From Clostridium lentum (lineage in GTDB: Bacteria > Bacillota > Clostridia > Clostridiales > Clostridiaceae), in NCBI RefSeq assembly GCF_014287815.1, contig NZ_JACOOQ010000010.1, positions 1 to 64,000 on the forward strand: a DNA stretch of 64,000 nt. The letters are read 5' to 3'. The notes under the pieces are model-generated. The model ran no database searches and was not told where the DNA came from. It worked only from the letters and a program-made list of their open reading frames with translations. Positions 1 to 8,309 of the stretch are shown here, one piece after another (position 1 is the stretch's first letter; every line of letters begins with the position of its first letter). Made by a program: the position numbers and the translations under genes.

Positions 1-71
1 TTATTTTCATATATTTTTAAGAACCCATGCCAGTGATCTTCTAGTATTATTTTTATTTTACCTTTTTTCAT
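1..71 (-). CDS. Transposase N-terminus, IS91-like, cut by the window edge
   Basis: An ATG at 71 opens a frame that runs off the left edge after 23 codons. The visible peptide (MKKGKIKIILEDHW, then HGFLKIYEN) resembles the start of clostridial IS91-type transposases, where an IKxILxDHWxxF stretch precedes the zinc-binding and Y2 transposase domains. Those diagnostic domains lie outside the window, so the call rests on a short N-terminal resemblance only. No strong ribosome binding site is visible upstream. Confidence 0.4.
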   Translation of the reverse strand, partial: MKKGKIKIILEDHWHGFLKIYEN

Positions 72-117
72 ATGTAAAAACCTCTAATTTATAATTAATA
101 AATTTAACATATTTAAA

Positions 118-150
118 GGCTGAATGCTAGATAACATATAACTTTCAGCC
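118..150. repeat. Hairpin-forming inverted repeat upstream of the transposase start
   Basis: GGCTGAA at 118-124 pairs with TTCAGCC at 144-150 across a 19-base loop. It lies about 47 bases upstream of the partial transposase. It could be a subterminal hairpin of the element or a weak terminator; neither is proven. Confidence 0.35.
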
Positions 151-178
151 ATCGAAAATTTTATACTTTCCTGTACTT

Positions 179-205
179 TAAAAAAAGACTGCCATATGGC
201 AGTCT
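179..205 (-). terminator. Rho-independent terminator of the amino-acid permease gene
   Basis: The self-complementary AGACTGCCATATGGCAGTCT (186-205) is followed in the minus direction by a run of T. It begins one base beyond the permease stop codon. Confidence 0.85.
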
Positions 206-206
206 C

Positions 207-1562
207 TTATATATTTTCACTAAGATTATTACTTAATTCATTTTTACTTACATTTCTCCAGAATACAACAGCACTTAATAATATTCCTAAGCATATTACT
301 GCATATATCCAGAATAAACTATTGCCTATACTTCCCAATAGTATTATTGCTGATCCGCATAAAGCAAGAATTGGATTTATAATACCTCTAATTATACTTT
401 TAATTTCTTTTTTAATACCAAGCTGTAATACCTTAACATATAGTAAAGCATATAATACATAGCTCATGGTAATTGAAATTTCTGATATATCAGAATTAGG
501 AAGTAATCCTGTTTTTGTAGTAAAATAATGTACTGCAAGCCAACTTACACTTATTATAAAACTTACTACTGTAGAATTAATTGGCATTTTAGTCTTTTCG
601 TCAACATTAGCAAATATTTCTGATTTAGGAAACATATTTCTTATGGCTAATGAATATGGTAATCTTATTATTCCCATTATTAAGCCATTAACTGTTCCTA
701 TTATAGATATTATTACAAATACTAAAACAATTTTTGAACCCCACATACCAAATAAATTATTAGCTGCTAAATCAACATGTGCATCGCCAAGACTCATTAT
801 TGTTTCAGGTCCTACATAAATACTTATACCTACAAAATATAATAAATAAACAATAAGTATAGAAATTGGTGCAATAATTAAAGCTTTTGGTAAATTCCTT
901 TTAGAATCTCTTACTTCATGTCCAATTGTAGTAGAAACAATCCAACCATCAAATGAAAATGCTATTGGTGCAATAGCTGCAATCCATCCTGTAGATTTTA
1001 CTGCACTACTTAATTCAACTGATGTTATTGATGATGGCTCACCTAAAATAATACCTGCAATTGCAATTAAAATTAAAGGTATTAATTTTATTATTGTAGA
1101 TGCATTTTGGAAAAGCCCACCTAACTTTGATGAAAGCCCATTTAATATATAAATCATTACTATTACTATTAATCCAATTAGTATCTGAAGTTCTAATGAA
1201 CCATTAATTCCAAATAATAAACATATGTAAATCCCAGCAACATAAGCTACTACAGCTATTAATGTTGGAAAATATAAAAATGTTTGGAACCATCCAAAAG
1301 CACAAGCAATTGATTTATTATATGATTGCTCTGCATATGCTATTAATCCTCCTGCTTCTGAGTTTCTTGCTGCTAATTCTGAAATAGTTAAACTTCCAAA
1401 TATTATTGCTATTGCTGCTATACAAAAAACTAATACCCCTAATGCTATACTTCCATTGGTAGCTACAAGGATATTATCACTTTTAAAGAATATTCCTGAA
1501 CCTATTACAACCCCAATAATCATTGCAATGGTCGTAAATAGGCCATAACCTGTTTTTTTCAT
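207..1562 (-). CDS. APC-family amino-acid permease (SteT/LAT-like)
   Basis: This 451-residue, strongly hydrophobic protein has about 12 predicted membrane segments. The N-terminal segment carries the GxxIGSGIF motif (IGVVIGSGIF) that marks the amino acid-polyamine-organocation superfamily. Spacing and length fit the L-type/SteT branch, which exchanges or imports neutral amino acids such as serine and threonine across the cytoplasmic membrane. The start follows a GGGGGAA ribosome binding site. The gene is monocistronic, with its own terminator. Substrate is inferred only from the subfamily resemblance. Confidence 0.85.
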   Translation of the reverse strand: MKKTGYGLFTTIAMIIGVVIGSGIFFKSDNILVATNGSIALGVLVFCIAAIAIIFGSLTISELAARNSEAGGLIAYAEQSYNKSIACAFGWFQTFLYFPTLIAVVAYVAGIYICLLFGINGSLELQILIGLIVIVMIYILNGLSSKLGGLFQNASTIIKLIPLILIAIAGIILGEPSSITSVELSSAVKSTGWIAAIAPIAFSFDGWIVSTTIGHEVRDSKRNLPKALIIAPISILIVYLLYFVGISIYVGPETIMSLGDAHVDLAANNLFGMWGSKIVLVFVIISIIGTVNGLIMGIIRLPYSLAIRNMFPKSEIFANVDEKTKMPINSTVVSFIISVSWLAVHYFTTKTGLLPNSDISEISITMSYVLYALLYVKVLQLGIKKEIKSIIRGIINPILALCGSAIILLGSIGNSLFWIYAVICLGILLSAVVFWRNVSKNELSNNLSENI

Positions 1563-1664
1563 ATTGTTCCCCCTTTAATTTTCATTTGTTAATATTTTAG
1601 AATAATTTTTTATAATATAACATATTTATACCTACTTAGTAAATATAAATTATAAAAAATTATT

Positions 1665-2267
1665 CTACTTAAACATTTTATTTCCTGATTTTGCAAATTC
1701 CTGTAAATATATATAGCATTTTATATCAAATTTTACATCTTTTATTAGAAGTTCTTGTGCTTCTTTTTGTGATAATAAAATTGGTTCAATATCTTCGTCT
1801 TCTTCCATATATGCTTTACTTATGGTACCTCCACAAGTACAAAAAACTGAAGTAACAGATTCGTCAGTCATACCAGGTGATAAAAATAATTGTCCTTTAA
1901 CTGTATTTTTTAGGATTTCTATAACATCTAGCCCTGTTTCTTCTTTTAACTCTCTTGTTATTGCTGTTTGAGGACTTTCTCCTTTATCTATAAGCCCTGC
2001 TGGCATTTCATATATGTAAGAGTTTATTGGCACTCTAAATTGTCTAATAACTACTATTTTTTCTTCTTCTTTATGAAAAGGTACTATTAAAACTGCATCA
2101 TCTTGTAATTCTTTATTATTCAAATAAACCCCTTCTAGATTTTCCTTTTCTTTTCTTGAAGCTATTATCCAGTTTTTTATATTGCCACCTTTGTTACTAT
2201 ATTCAGCATTATATAGATTTAAAAATTTTGTTTCTGCTAATGTAGTAAGTTTATTAATTTTACTCAT
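1665..2267 (-). CDS. Nudix hydrolase, ADP-ribose pyrophosphatase-like
   Basis: The 200-residue protein carries a full Nudix box, G(x5)E(x7)RELxEExGL, at about residues 91-113 (GLIDKGE, then RELKEETGL), which binds the metal and cleaves nucleoside diphosphate-X substrates. The preceding IYEMPAG sequence and overall size fit the ADP-ribose/ADP-sugar pyrophosphatase group. The region with two cysteines (FCTCGG) is unusual for ADP-ribose enzymes. An AGGAGAG site precedes the ATG. The substrate is not certain; other nucleotide sugars are possible. Confidence 0.85.
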   Translation of the reverse strand: MSKINKLTTLAETKFLNLYNAEYSNKGGNIKNWIIASRKEKENLEGVYLNNKELQDDAVLIVPFHKEEEKIVVIRQFRVPINSYIYEMPAGLIDKGESPQTAITRELKEETGLDVIEILKNTVKGQLFLSPGMTDESVTSVFCTCGGTISKAYMEEDEDIEPILLSQKEAQELLIKDVKFDIKCYIYLQEFAKSGNKMFK

Positions 2268-2337
2268 ATATATTTCTCTCCTTTATATAGCTTACTAAAA
2301 TAATTTTACCTTATTATACCTTATAAAATCTATATAG

Positions 2338-2379
2338 AAAGAAAAAAATATAGTATAAAATTACTATATTTTTTTCTTT
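2338..2379 (-). terminator. Terminator after the first D-Ala-D-Ala carboxypeptidase gene
   Basis: An 18-base arm AAAGAAAAAAATATAGTA pairs perfectly with its complement at 2362-2379, ending in a T-rich stretch. It lies directly downstream of the stop at 2381. The stem is almost pure AT, so it is weaker than the GC stems elsewhere. Confidence 0.65.
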
Positions 2380-2380
2380 A

Positions 2381-3535
2381 TCAACTTATAATTTTTTCAA
2401 AACATTCTTTTCTTATATCTTTGCATGCTTTAAAACCTGTTTTTGTTGTTTCTTTATCTTCATCATATAATGATAGCTTTCCTAAAGTATCACCTTTATG
2501 TATATCCCCAAGAAGAGCAAATACTTCAATTTCAATTTTTTCATTTTCTTTAAATCCATAAGCAAAATCATTTTCCTCTAAGACTGATGCAAGTTTTATC
2601 ATCCCCATTGATTCAACTAAATTTTTAGTATAATCATTTTTAAAGATATATTTGCTACATACATGATTGTATATTTTTTCAGTTTGATTCCATCTGTCAG
2701 CACAATTCAATACTACTATTATTATGTCTTTACCTTCGTGATTTACAGAGGTTACTAAACATTTACCAGCTTGACCTGTATAACCTGTTTTTACTCCATT
2801 CGCATTTGGAATCTTCCACAAAATCTTATTGATATTTTGATAATCTCTGGTAAAACCATAAGTTTCTTTTGTGATAGTCTTTGATCCACAAATTTCTCTA
2901 AATAATTCATTTTTCATAGCTTTGGATGCTAGTATAGCTAAATCATAAGCAGAAGAATAATGTTTTTGGCTATCAAGCCCATGAGGACTTTCATAGTTAG
3001 AACACATTATTCCAAGACTATTGGCAAAATCATTCATTATCTTCGAAAACCCTTCGATAGATCCTCCTATATCTTCAGCAATAGCAATAGCAGCATCATT
3101 ACCTGATTTAAACATAAGACCAAAGATAAGTTCTTTCATCTTTATATTTTCACCTTCTGAATATCCTACTTTAGATCCTCTTATACTAGCTGCATTCTTA
3201 CTTATGACAACTTCTCTATCTAAATCACCATAATTAATAGCAATTAAAGCAGTCATTATTTTGGTAGTACTTGCCATAGGAACAATCTCAAAAGCATTTT
3301 GTGCAAATAAAATTTGATTTGTTTCACCATCAATGGCAATAGCACATCTTGCATCTACCTTTAGATTGTCTATTAAATATCTGTTACCTTCAAAGTTATT
3401 AGCTTTTTCCATATTAACCACATCATCTTCTAAGTCATCTTCTTCAATATTTAACGAATATACAGGACTCATTAATAAATCAAAGGAAAATATAGTAAAA
3501 AACAAAATGCAATATATAACTTTGGTTAATTTCAT
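2381..3535 (-). CDS. D-alanyl-D-alanine carboxypeptidase (peptidase S11, DacF/PBP5-like)
   Basis: A 384-residue penicillin-binding protein that trims the terminal D-alanine from peptidoglycan stem peptides outside the membrane. A hydrophobic signal segment covers residues 5-27. The three S11 motifs are present: SxxK (STTK, 89-92), SGN (144-146) and KTG (249-251). The C-terminal part fits the PBP5 beta-rich domain. There is a second paralogue at 10.1-11.4 kb. It is divergently transcribed from the DUF2953-gerW pair across a long inverted repeat. A role in the spore cortex is possible (dacF family) but not shown. Confidence 0.9.
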   Translation of the reverse strand: MKLTKVIYCILFFTIFSFDLLMSPVYSLNIEEDDLEDDVVNMEKANNFEGNRYLIDNLKVDARCAIAIDGETNQILFAQNAFEIVPMASTTKIMTALIAINYGDLDREVVISKNAASIRGSKVGYSEGENIKMKELIFGLMFKSGNDAAIAIAEDIGGSIEGFSKIMNDFANSLGIMCSNYESPHGLDSQKHYSSAYDLAILASKAMKNELFREICGSKTITKETYGFTRDYQNINKILWKIPNANGVKTGYTGQAGKCLVTSVNHEGKDIIIVVLNCADRWNQTEKIYNHVCSKYIFKNDYTKNLVESMGMIKLASVLEENDFAYGFKENEKIEIEVFALLGDIHKGDTLGKLSLYDEDKETTKTGFKACKDIRKECFEKIIS

Positions 3536-3572
3536 AAAATCACCCTCTAGTAAAATCCATTTATGACAATAG

Positions 3573-3614
3573 TTTTTTCAAAAAAGATATTTTTACTCAT
3601 CTTTTTTGAAAAAA
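3573..3614. repeat. Perfect 16-bp inverted repeat in a divergent promoter region
   Basis: TTTTTTCAAAAAAGAT (3573-3588) is matched exactly by its reverse complement at 3599-3614 with a 10-base spacer. Each arm also contains the near-palindrome TTTTTTCAAAAAA. It sits between two divergent genes, so it may be an operator, or a hairpin in both leaders; there is no gene end for it to terminate. Confidence 0.7.
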
Positions 3615-3674
3615 TATTAAGTATAATTTTTCTTATAAAGGAAATAATATAAAACAATGTTAGGAGTAGGTGCT

Positions 3675-4253
3675 ATGATTGTTTTATTAATTGTATTTTT
3701 GCTTTTATTCTTGATTTTTATGCCAATTCCTTTAAAGATATCTATAAAATATTTAGAAGATTTTTATGAAATAAAATTTTATAAAATAAATTTGCTTTCT
3801 TCTGATGGCGGAGTAATATATAAATTCATCAAGGATGATAAGGTAAAAAAGTATGATTCTAGTGATAATGCAAAAGAAGAATCAAAAGAAAAGTATCGTG
3901 AAAAGTTGAGATATAAAAAATTATCTATAAAACTATTATTTAAGAATCTATCTAATAATAGTTATAAGCCATATCTTAACATTAGTAGCAATATTGATTT
4001 TTCTGTTAATGATGCTGCAGGGACAGCTATAGTTTATGGACTTTTAAATTCATTAAACCCAATTATCTTTAAATTATTATCATCCTTTTTTAAAATAAAG
4101 AACTTTAATAATAAATTTAACCCAATTTTTAAAGATAAGTACATTATCAATATATCAATTATGTGTATATTAACTATAAATATTGCAAAAATTATATATA
4201 TGTTATTTTTAATAAAAAAAAGTAATATACCTATTCGAGGAGGTGTCCTATAA
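3675..4253 (+). CDS. DUF2953 membrane-anchored protein
   Basis: The protein has one N-terminal membrane segment (roughly the first 20 residues) followed by a charged, lysine-rich domain and a second hydrophobic stretch near the C-terminus. This matches DUF2953 proteins, which sit immediately upstream of gerW/ytfJ in many endospore formers. An upstream in-frame ATG at 3657 lacks a ribosome binding site, while AGGAG at 3661-3665 is well spaced for the ATG at 3675, so the latter was chosen. Function is unknown; a sporulation role is inferred from the neighbour alone. Confidence 0.75.
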   Translation: MIVLLIVFLLLFLIFMPIPLKISIKYLEDFYEIKFYKINLLSSDGGVIYKFIKDDKVKKYDSSDNAKEESKEKYREKLRYKKLSIKLLFKNLSNNSYKPYLNISSNIDFSVNDAAGTAIVYGLLNSLNPIIFKLLSSFFKIKNFNNKFNPIFKDKYIINISIMCILTINIAKIIYMLFLIKKSNIPIRGGVL

Positions 4254-4265
4254 AGGGGAAATAAT

Positions 4266-4664
4266 ATGGCCAATAAGCATGAATTAGAAAATTTAATGAG
4301 AAGTACTATGGAAAATTTACGGGATATGATTGATGTGAATACCGTTGTAGGAGATGTAGTTGAATTACAAGATGGAGGATGTATCATTCCAATATCAAAA
4401 GTAACCTTAGGATTTGCTTCTGGTGGAAGTGAATTTGGTGAAAAGGAATTGACTACAGAAGAAAGTGAATATCCATTTGGAGGTGGATCTGGTGCAGGAG
4501 TAAGTGTAAAACCAGTGGCATTTTTAGTTATTAAAGATGATTTCGTTAGACTTTTAAATGTAGATCATGATTCCACTATGGATAAATTAGTTGATTATAT
4601 ACCCCAAATTTTTGATTTCATTAAGACCTTTAATAAAGATTCCACAAAAGAAAATAAAAAATAA
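4266..4664 (+). CDS. gerW: Spore protein GerW (YtfJ family)
   Basis: This 132-residue protein matches the YtfJ/GerW family. The N-terminal helix (ENLMRSTMENLRDMID) is followed by the family signature VVGDVVELQDGG and a glycine-rich FGGGSGAGVSVKPVAF segment. In Bacillus subtilis GerW is a spore protein needed for normal germination. It starts 12 bases after the DUF2953 gene behind AAAGGGGA, so the two are likely co-transcribed. Its stop codon is inside the bidirectional terminator shared with scpB. Confidence 0.92.
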   Translation: MANKHELENLMRSTMENLRDMIDVNTVVGDVVELQDGGCIIPISKVTLGFASGGSEFGEKELTTEESEYPFGGGSGAGVSVKPVAFLVIKDDFVRLLNVDHDSTMDKLVDYIPQIFDFIKTFNKDSTKENKK

Positions 4665-4699
4665 TGAAAGGAAGATTATATATTCTTCCTTTCATTATT
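4660..4699. terminator. Bidirectional terminator between gerW and scpB
   Basis: AATAATGAAAGGAAGA (4660-4675) pairs perfectly with 4684-4699. Both convergent genes end inside the stem: the gerW TAA is at 4662-4664 and the scpB TAA at 4695-4697, so one hairpin holds both stop codons. Confidence 0.8.
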
Positions 4700-5312
4700 C
4701 TTCAATTTCTTCTAATGCTGAACTTAATAACTCTAAAGAATTATTTTCATCGCTATCTTCATATAAGTCAAGAGAAGGCAATTCATTCAATGATTGTAAA
4801 CCAAATTGTCTTAAAAATTCATCTGTCGTTCCATATAATATAGGTCTTCCTGGAACTTCAAGTCTTCCAACATCCTTTATCAAATCACGCTCTAATAATC
4901 TTTGTAATGCAGATTCTGATTTTACACCTCTGATTTCATCAATATCAACACGAGTTATAGGTTGCTTATATGCCACAATTGCTAAACTTTCTATAGAAGC
5001 TTGTGATAATGATTGTCTCTTATTCTTTTTAAGCATCTTTTGTATGAATTCTGAATTTTCTGGCTTAGTAACAAATTGATATGAATCATCTATATTAATA
5101 AGCTTTATCCCCCTACTTTCAGCTTTAAACTCTTCAGTAATCTCATTTAAAATTTCCCTTGTAGTCTTTCTATCCAGCTCAAGGTTGGTATAAATATCTT
5201 TTATATTTAGTGGCTCTCCAGCTACAAAAAGCATTGCTTCAATAGCAGATTTTATTTTGTTTTTTCTTGAAGTTTCTGCAAATTCGTATTGATTAATGTC
5301 TATATTGCTCAT
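4695..5312 (-). CDS. scpB: Segregation and condensation protein ScpB
   Basis: The 205-residue protein fits ScpB, the winged-helix kleisin-associated subunit of the Smc-ScpAB condensin that compacts and segregates the chromosome. The characteristic KSAIEAMLFVAGEPL start and the SIESLAIVAYKQPITRVDIDEIRG segment (about residues 100-125) are present. The acidic C-terminal tail is typical. The start overlaps the end of scpA by 20 bases, which suggests translational coupling. Confidence 0.95.
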   Translation of the reverse strand: MSNIDINQYEFAETSRKNKIKSAIEAMLFVAGEPLNIKDIYTNLELDRKTTREILNEITEEFKAESRGIKLINIDDSYQFVTKPENSEFIQKMLKKNKRQSLSQASIESLAIVAYKQPITRVDIDEIRGVKSESALQRLLERDLIKDVGRLEVPGRPILYGTTDEFLRQFGLQSLNELPSLDLYEDSDENNSLELLSSALEEIEE

Positions 5313-6051
5313 GTTCTACTCTCCTTTTCATTAGTATTTCTTTAAAATTACCTTCTTGATAAGCAATAATAACTCTTAACTTAATTAATTCAAGTAATGC
5401 TAAGAATGTTACAACAATCTCTAACTTTGATTCACTTTCTTTAATAATAGTTCTAAACTCAATAATATTTGTATTGTTAAATCTATCTAACAACTCCTTC
5501 ATTTTATCTTCTACCTTATACTTATCAGTATATATCTTTCTCTGTACCAAATTGATATTGTTTTGTTTATTATGGTATGTTTCTAAAATATTATTATATA
5601 TATTATATAAATCAATTAGTGTTAAATTCTTAAATATATCATCATTAGACTTAGGTGATTTTTCATCTTCAATAATTTCTGGCTTTTTACTATATATTTC
5701 CCCAGAGTTTATATGTCTTTCTTTAAAGAAGTTTGACACTGCCTTTATTTGCTTATATTCAATTAGCCTTAGCTTAAGCTTATTTTCAATATCCTCTTCA
5801 TTTTCATCTTCAACTTTAACTTTTGGCAATAAACTTTTAGACTTTATTTCAATTAAAGTTGCAGCAATTACGATAAATTCAGAAGTTATTTCTAAATCCA
5901 TTTCCTTCATTTCATCTAAATAACGTAAATATTGATTAGTAATTTTATATATCTCAATATTATATATATCCATTTTATTTTTCCTTATAAGATGTAATAA
6001 TAAATCAAATGGACCTTCAAAATCAGCCACTTTAATTTTTGGAAGTTCCAT
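5293..6051 (-). CDS. scpA: Segregation and condensation protein ScpA
   Basis: This 252-residue kleisin bridges the Smc head domains in condensin. The N-terminal motif FEGPFDLLLHLIRKNKMDIYN is diagnostic, and the C-terminal winged-helix region (VTFLALLELIKL) is intact. It is first in the scpA-scpB operon. The middle part is charged and lysine-rich, as in other clostridial ScpA. Confidence 0.95.
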   Translation of the reverse strand: MELPKIKVADFEGPFDLLLHLIRKNKMDIYNIEIYKITNQYLRYLDEMKEMDLEITSEFIVIAATLIEIKSKSLLPKVKVEDENEEDIENKLKLRLIEYKQIKAVSNFFKERHINSGEIYSKKPEIIEDEKSPKSNDDIFKNLTLIDLYNIYNNILETYHNKQNNINLVQRKIYTDKYKVEDKMKELLDRFNNTNIIEFRTIIKESESKLEIVVTFLALLELIKLRVIIAYQEGNFKEILMKRRVEHEQYRH

Positions 6052-6123
6052 ACAAATCCACCCTTCACTTATTTTAGTTCAATTTTAATAATAGCAAGCT
6101 AAAGTAAAAATAACAAGCAGACA

Positions 6124-6735
6124 TTAGTGTTCTTTCAAAAATCTATCATTGGGCTCAGAACATTTTTCATAACAAGCTACTTTAAGTTTTAGTCCATCAT
6201 CATTAATTACTTTTCCATATACTATTATCCAAGTATCTTCATTTATAGTTTCATCCATATTTATAAGAGGAATCTTAATAATCCTTGAATCATATTGACA
6301 GCACGTAAGCATTTCTCTAGCTAAATATAGTTGGGCTGGATTTTCTTTATCTTGATATATAAATCCTTTAAAATAAAGCATATCTCCTTCATAATTATCA
6401 ATATTTTCTGTAATAAATAAAATATCATTGAAACTATCACTTATAACTTCATCTTTATCATCAGCATAAGCAAAATACAAAAGAAAAATTATTACAAAGA
6501 ATATTAAAGGGAAAAATTTATTAGTAATATAAATCCTACTTGGAATTGTGAAAATTTTAGGAAACTGACAAATAGAAAACAGAACCAAAATTATAACTGA
6601 AATTTTAAAAAATATAAGCATATGTCCATTAATAAAATTTTGTATTTCATCACTTTCTATTAAGACAATCATTAATAAATCTAAAATTACTAGCAGCATA
6701 AACAAAATTAATTCATCATAATTTATTCTTTTCAT
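6124..6735 (-). CDS. TIGR03943 family membrane protein (YcgQ-like)
   Basis: A 203-residue protein with three N-terminal membrane segments (about 10-25, 40-58, 75-92) and a soluble C-terminal domain with the family sequence EMLTCCQYDS near residue 145. TIGR03943 (B. subtilis YcgQ) is nearly always encoded beside an ArsP-type permease, as here, 8 bases downstream of it. Together with two COG0523-type GTPases it forms a four-gene operon of probable metal-handling function. The transported substrate is not known. Confidence 0.8.
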   Translation of the reverse strand: MKRINYDELILFMLLVILDLLMIVLIESDEIQNFINGHMLIFFKISVIILVLFSICQFPKIFTIPSRIYITNKFFPLIFFVIIFLLYFAYADDKDEVISDSFNDILFITENIDNYEGDMLYFKGFIYQDKENPAQLYLAREMLTCCQYDSRIIKIPLINMDETINEDTWIIVYGKVINDDGLKLKVACYEKCSEPNDRFLKEH

Positions 6736-6743
6736 AATTCCTC

Positions 6744-7658
6744 CTATAAACTTATAAAGGAAAGACAGATAGAAAATGCTGTAACTACCAGCAATATTGT
6801 AATAATTAATATAGTTGCAAATTTCCTTTTAAATAAGCCTAATGTCAATATGGCATTCTTTAAATCCATCATTGGCCCTAGTATCATAAAGGCACTAACT
6901 GCTGGAATTCCAAAATTATTTAGAAATTTACTGCCAACAAAAGCATCCGCTTCTGAGCATAGGGATAATAAAAAAGATATATCTAACATTATTATCACCG
7001 CTAGTATATTGTTAAAAGTATAGTCATTTAAAATTTCTTCGTTTATAATACTGCCAAAGATACTTGAAATAAATGCTCCAAGTATTACATATACGCTTAT
7101 GTTTAAAAATTCATTTGAAGCCTGACATACTATTGTAATGAGCTTATCTAATTTTGATATATAATACTTTTTATTGCTACTGCAGCAGGTACAAGATAAA
7201 TCAAGATATCCATCAGATATAATACTTTCTATAGTAGAATCTTTAAAAATATATGTTATTAACATTCCAACAATAATGGAGCATAATATGCCTCCTACAA
7301 CTCTTATTAATACAATGGTAAGGTTAGCTTCAAATGCATAATATGTTGATGTAATAACAAATGGATTTACTATTGGTACTGAAAGCATGAAGGTTATTGT
7401 AATTCCAATAGGAACACCTTTCTTTATAAGACTTCTAGCAACTGGTACTATAGCACATTCACACATTGGAAAAACCAATCCTATAAAAGCAGCCACAAGA
7501 AAAGCTAATCCTCTTCTTCTAGGAACAATCCTTTTTATAATATCTTCTGAAATATAAAACTGTATAATTGTTGAAATAATAGCTCCTATAACTATAAATG
7601 GAAGTGATTCAATAACAACACCTAAAAAGCTCCAGCACCAATGTCTAAATAAAATCAT
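6744..7658 (-). CDS. Permease, ArsP/DUF318 (YcgR-like) family
   Basis: A 304-residue polytopic membrane protein. The sequence FPMCECAIVPVARSLIKKGVP (residues about 63-83) is the signature of PF03773 permeases, and a second half-repeat carries CSEADAFVGSKF. A cytoplasmic cysteine cluster, SCTCCSS, at about residue 155 is a possible metal-binding loop. Its partners are the TIGR03943 protein and COG0523 GTPases, an arrangement seen in zinc-responsive YcgRQ clusters. Export of a metal or organoarsenical is inferred from the family only. Confidence 0.8.
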   Translation of the reverse strand: MILFRHWCWSFLGVVIESLPFIVIGAIISTIIQFYISEDIIKRIVPRRRGLAFLVAAFIGLVFPMCECAIVPVARSLIKKGVPIGITITFMLSVPIVNPFVITSTYYAFEANLTIVLIRVVGGILCSIIVGMLITYIFKDSTIESIISDGYLDLSCTCCSSNKKYYISKLDKLITIVCQASNEFLNISVYVILGAFISSIFGSIINEEILNDYTFNNILAVIIMLDISFLLSLCSEADAFVGSKFLNNFGIPAVSAFMILGPMMDLKNAILTLGLFKRKFATILIITILLVVTAFSICLSFISL

Positions 7659-7679
7659 TAATTCACCATCTCTTACTAA

Positions 7680-8300
7680 TTAATTAAACCTTTTACGAAA
7701 ATTCATCTTAATCTTCCTATACTTATTATTTAAAAACAGATTTGATTTTCTCAATTCATTAAGTATAGCACTATTATCATCACTAAATAATATATGACCA
7801 CTATAGTTTATGGAAGAAATAATATGGTATATTTCATCTATTTCTTTATTAGTTATTTCTTTACAATTATTTATCAATATTAAATTGCTATTTTCTATAT
7901 ATGGTATAAATAACTCCGATAAGTTCTTAAAATAATATAAAAATGTCCTTCCATTAATAATATAATATACACATTTTAATCTACAATACTTATTAAGAGT
8001 CTCTGCATATGTCTTATAAAACTCTTCCATAGTATAAGTTCCATTATACTCAATTATAATTTTGTAAGGTTTATACTGACAAATAGCTACCTTAATCTTT
8101 GAGGCTATCAAAGATATATCATCGTTAAAATAAATAACTTTATATTCTTTTGAGTTTTCTTCTATCTTGCTATGTCCATCTTCTGTTAAAATTATAAATG
8201 TATCTTCATCCTTTATCTTTGTTAATTCATTTAATGCATTTATAAAGGCTGTTTTACCAGCCTCTATAAAGCCACATACTATTTCTAAATCAGCTCTCAT
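7680..8300 (-). CDS. Small P-loop GTPase-like protein, COG0523-related
   Basis: A protein of about 206 residues with a P-loop near its start (CGFIEAGKTAFINAL), resembling the N-terminal fold of CobW-type GTPases but lacking the CxCC metal motif and the CobW C-terminal domain. Such shortened GTPases commonly sit between a full COG0523 protein and a YcgR-type permease. The ATG at 8300 is preferred to the one at 8306 because GAGGT then has normal spacing. Nucleotide binding is supported by the motif; the role is inferred from context. Confidence 0.7.
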   Translation of the reverse strand: MRADLEIVCGFIEAGKTAFINALNELTKIKDEDTFIILTEDGHSKIEENSKEYKVIYFNDDISLIASKIKVAICQYKPYKIIIEYNGTYTMEEFYKTYAETLNKYCRLKCVYYIINGRTFLYYFKNLSELFIPYIENSNLILINNCKEITNKEIDEIYHIISSINYSGHILFSDDNSAILNELRKSNLFLNNKYRKIKMNFRKRFN

Positions 8301-8309
8301 TATCATACC

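Noticed and set aside
3021..3233. Plus-strand frames opposite the carboxypeptidase, capsid, tape measure and other genes
   Set aside because: They are antisense shadows of well-supported minus-strand genes, with no ribosome binding sites or recognisable products.
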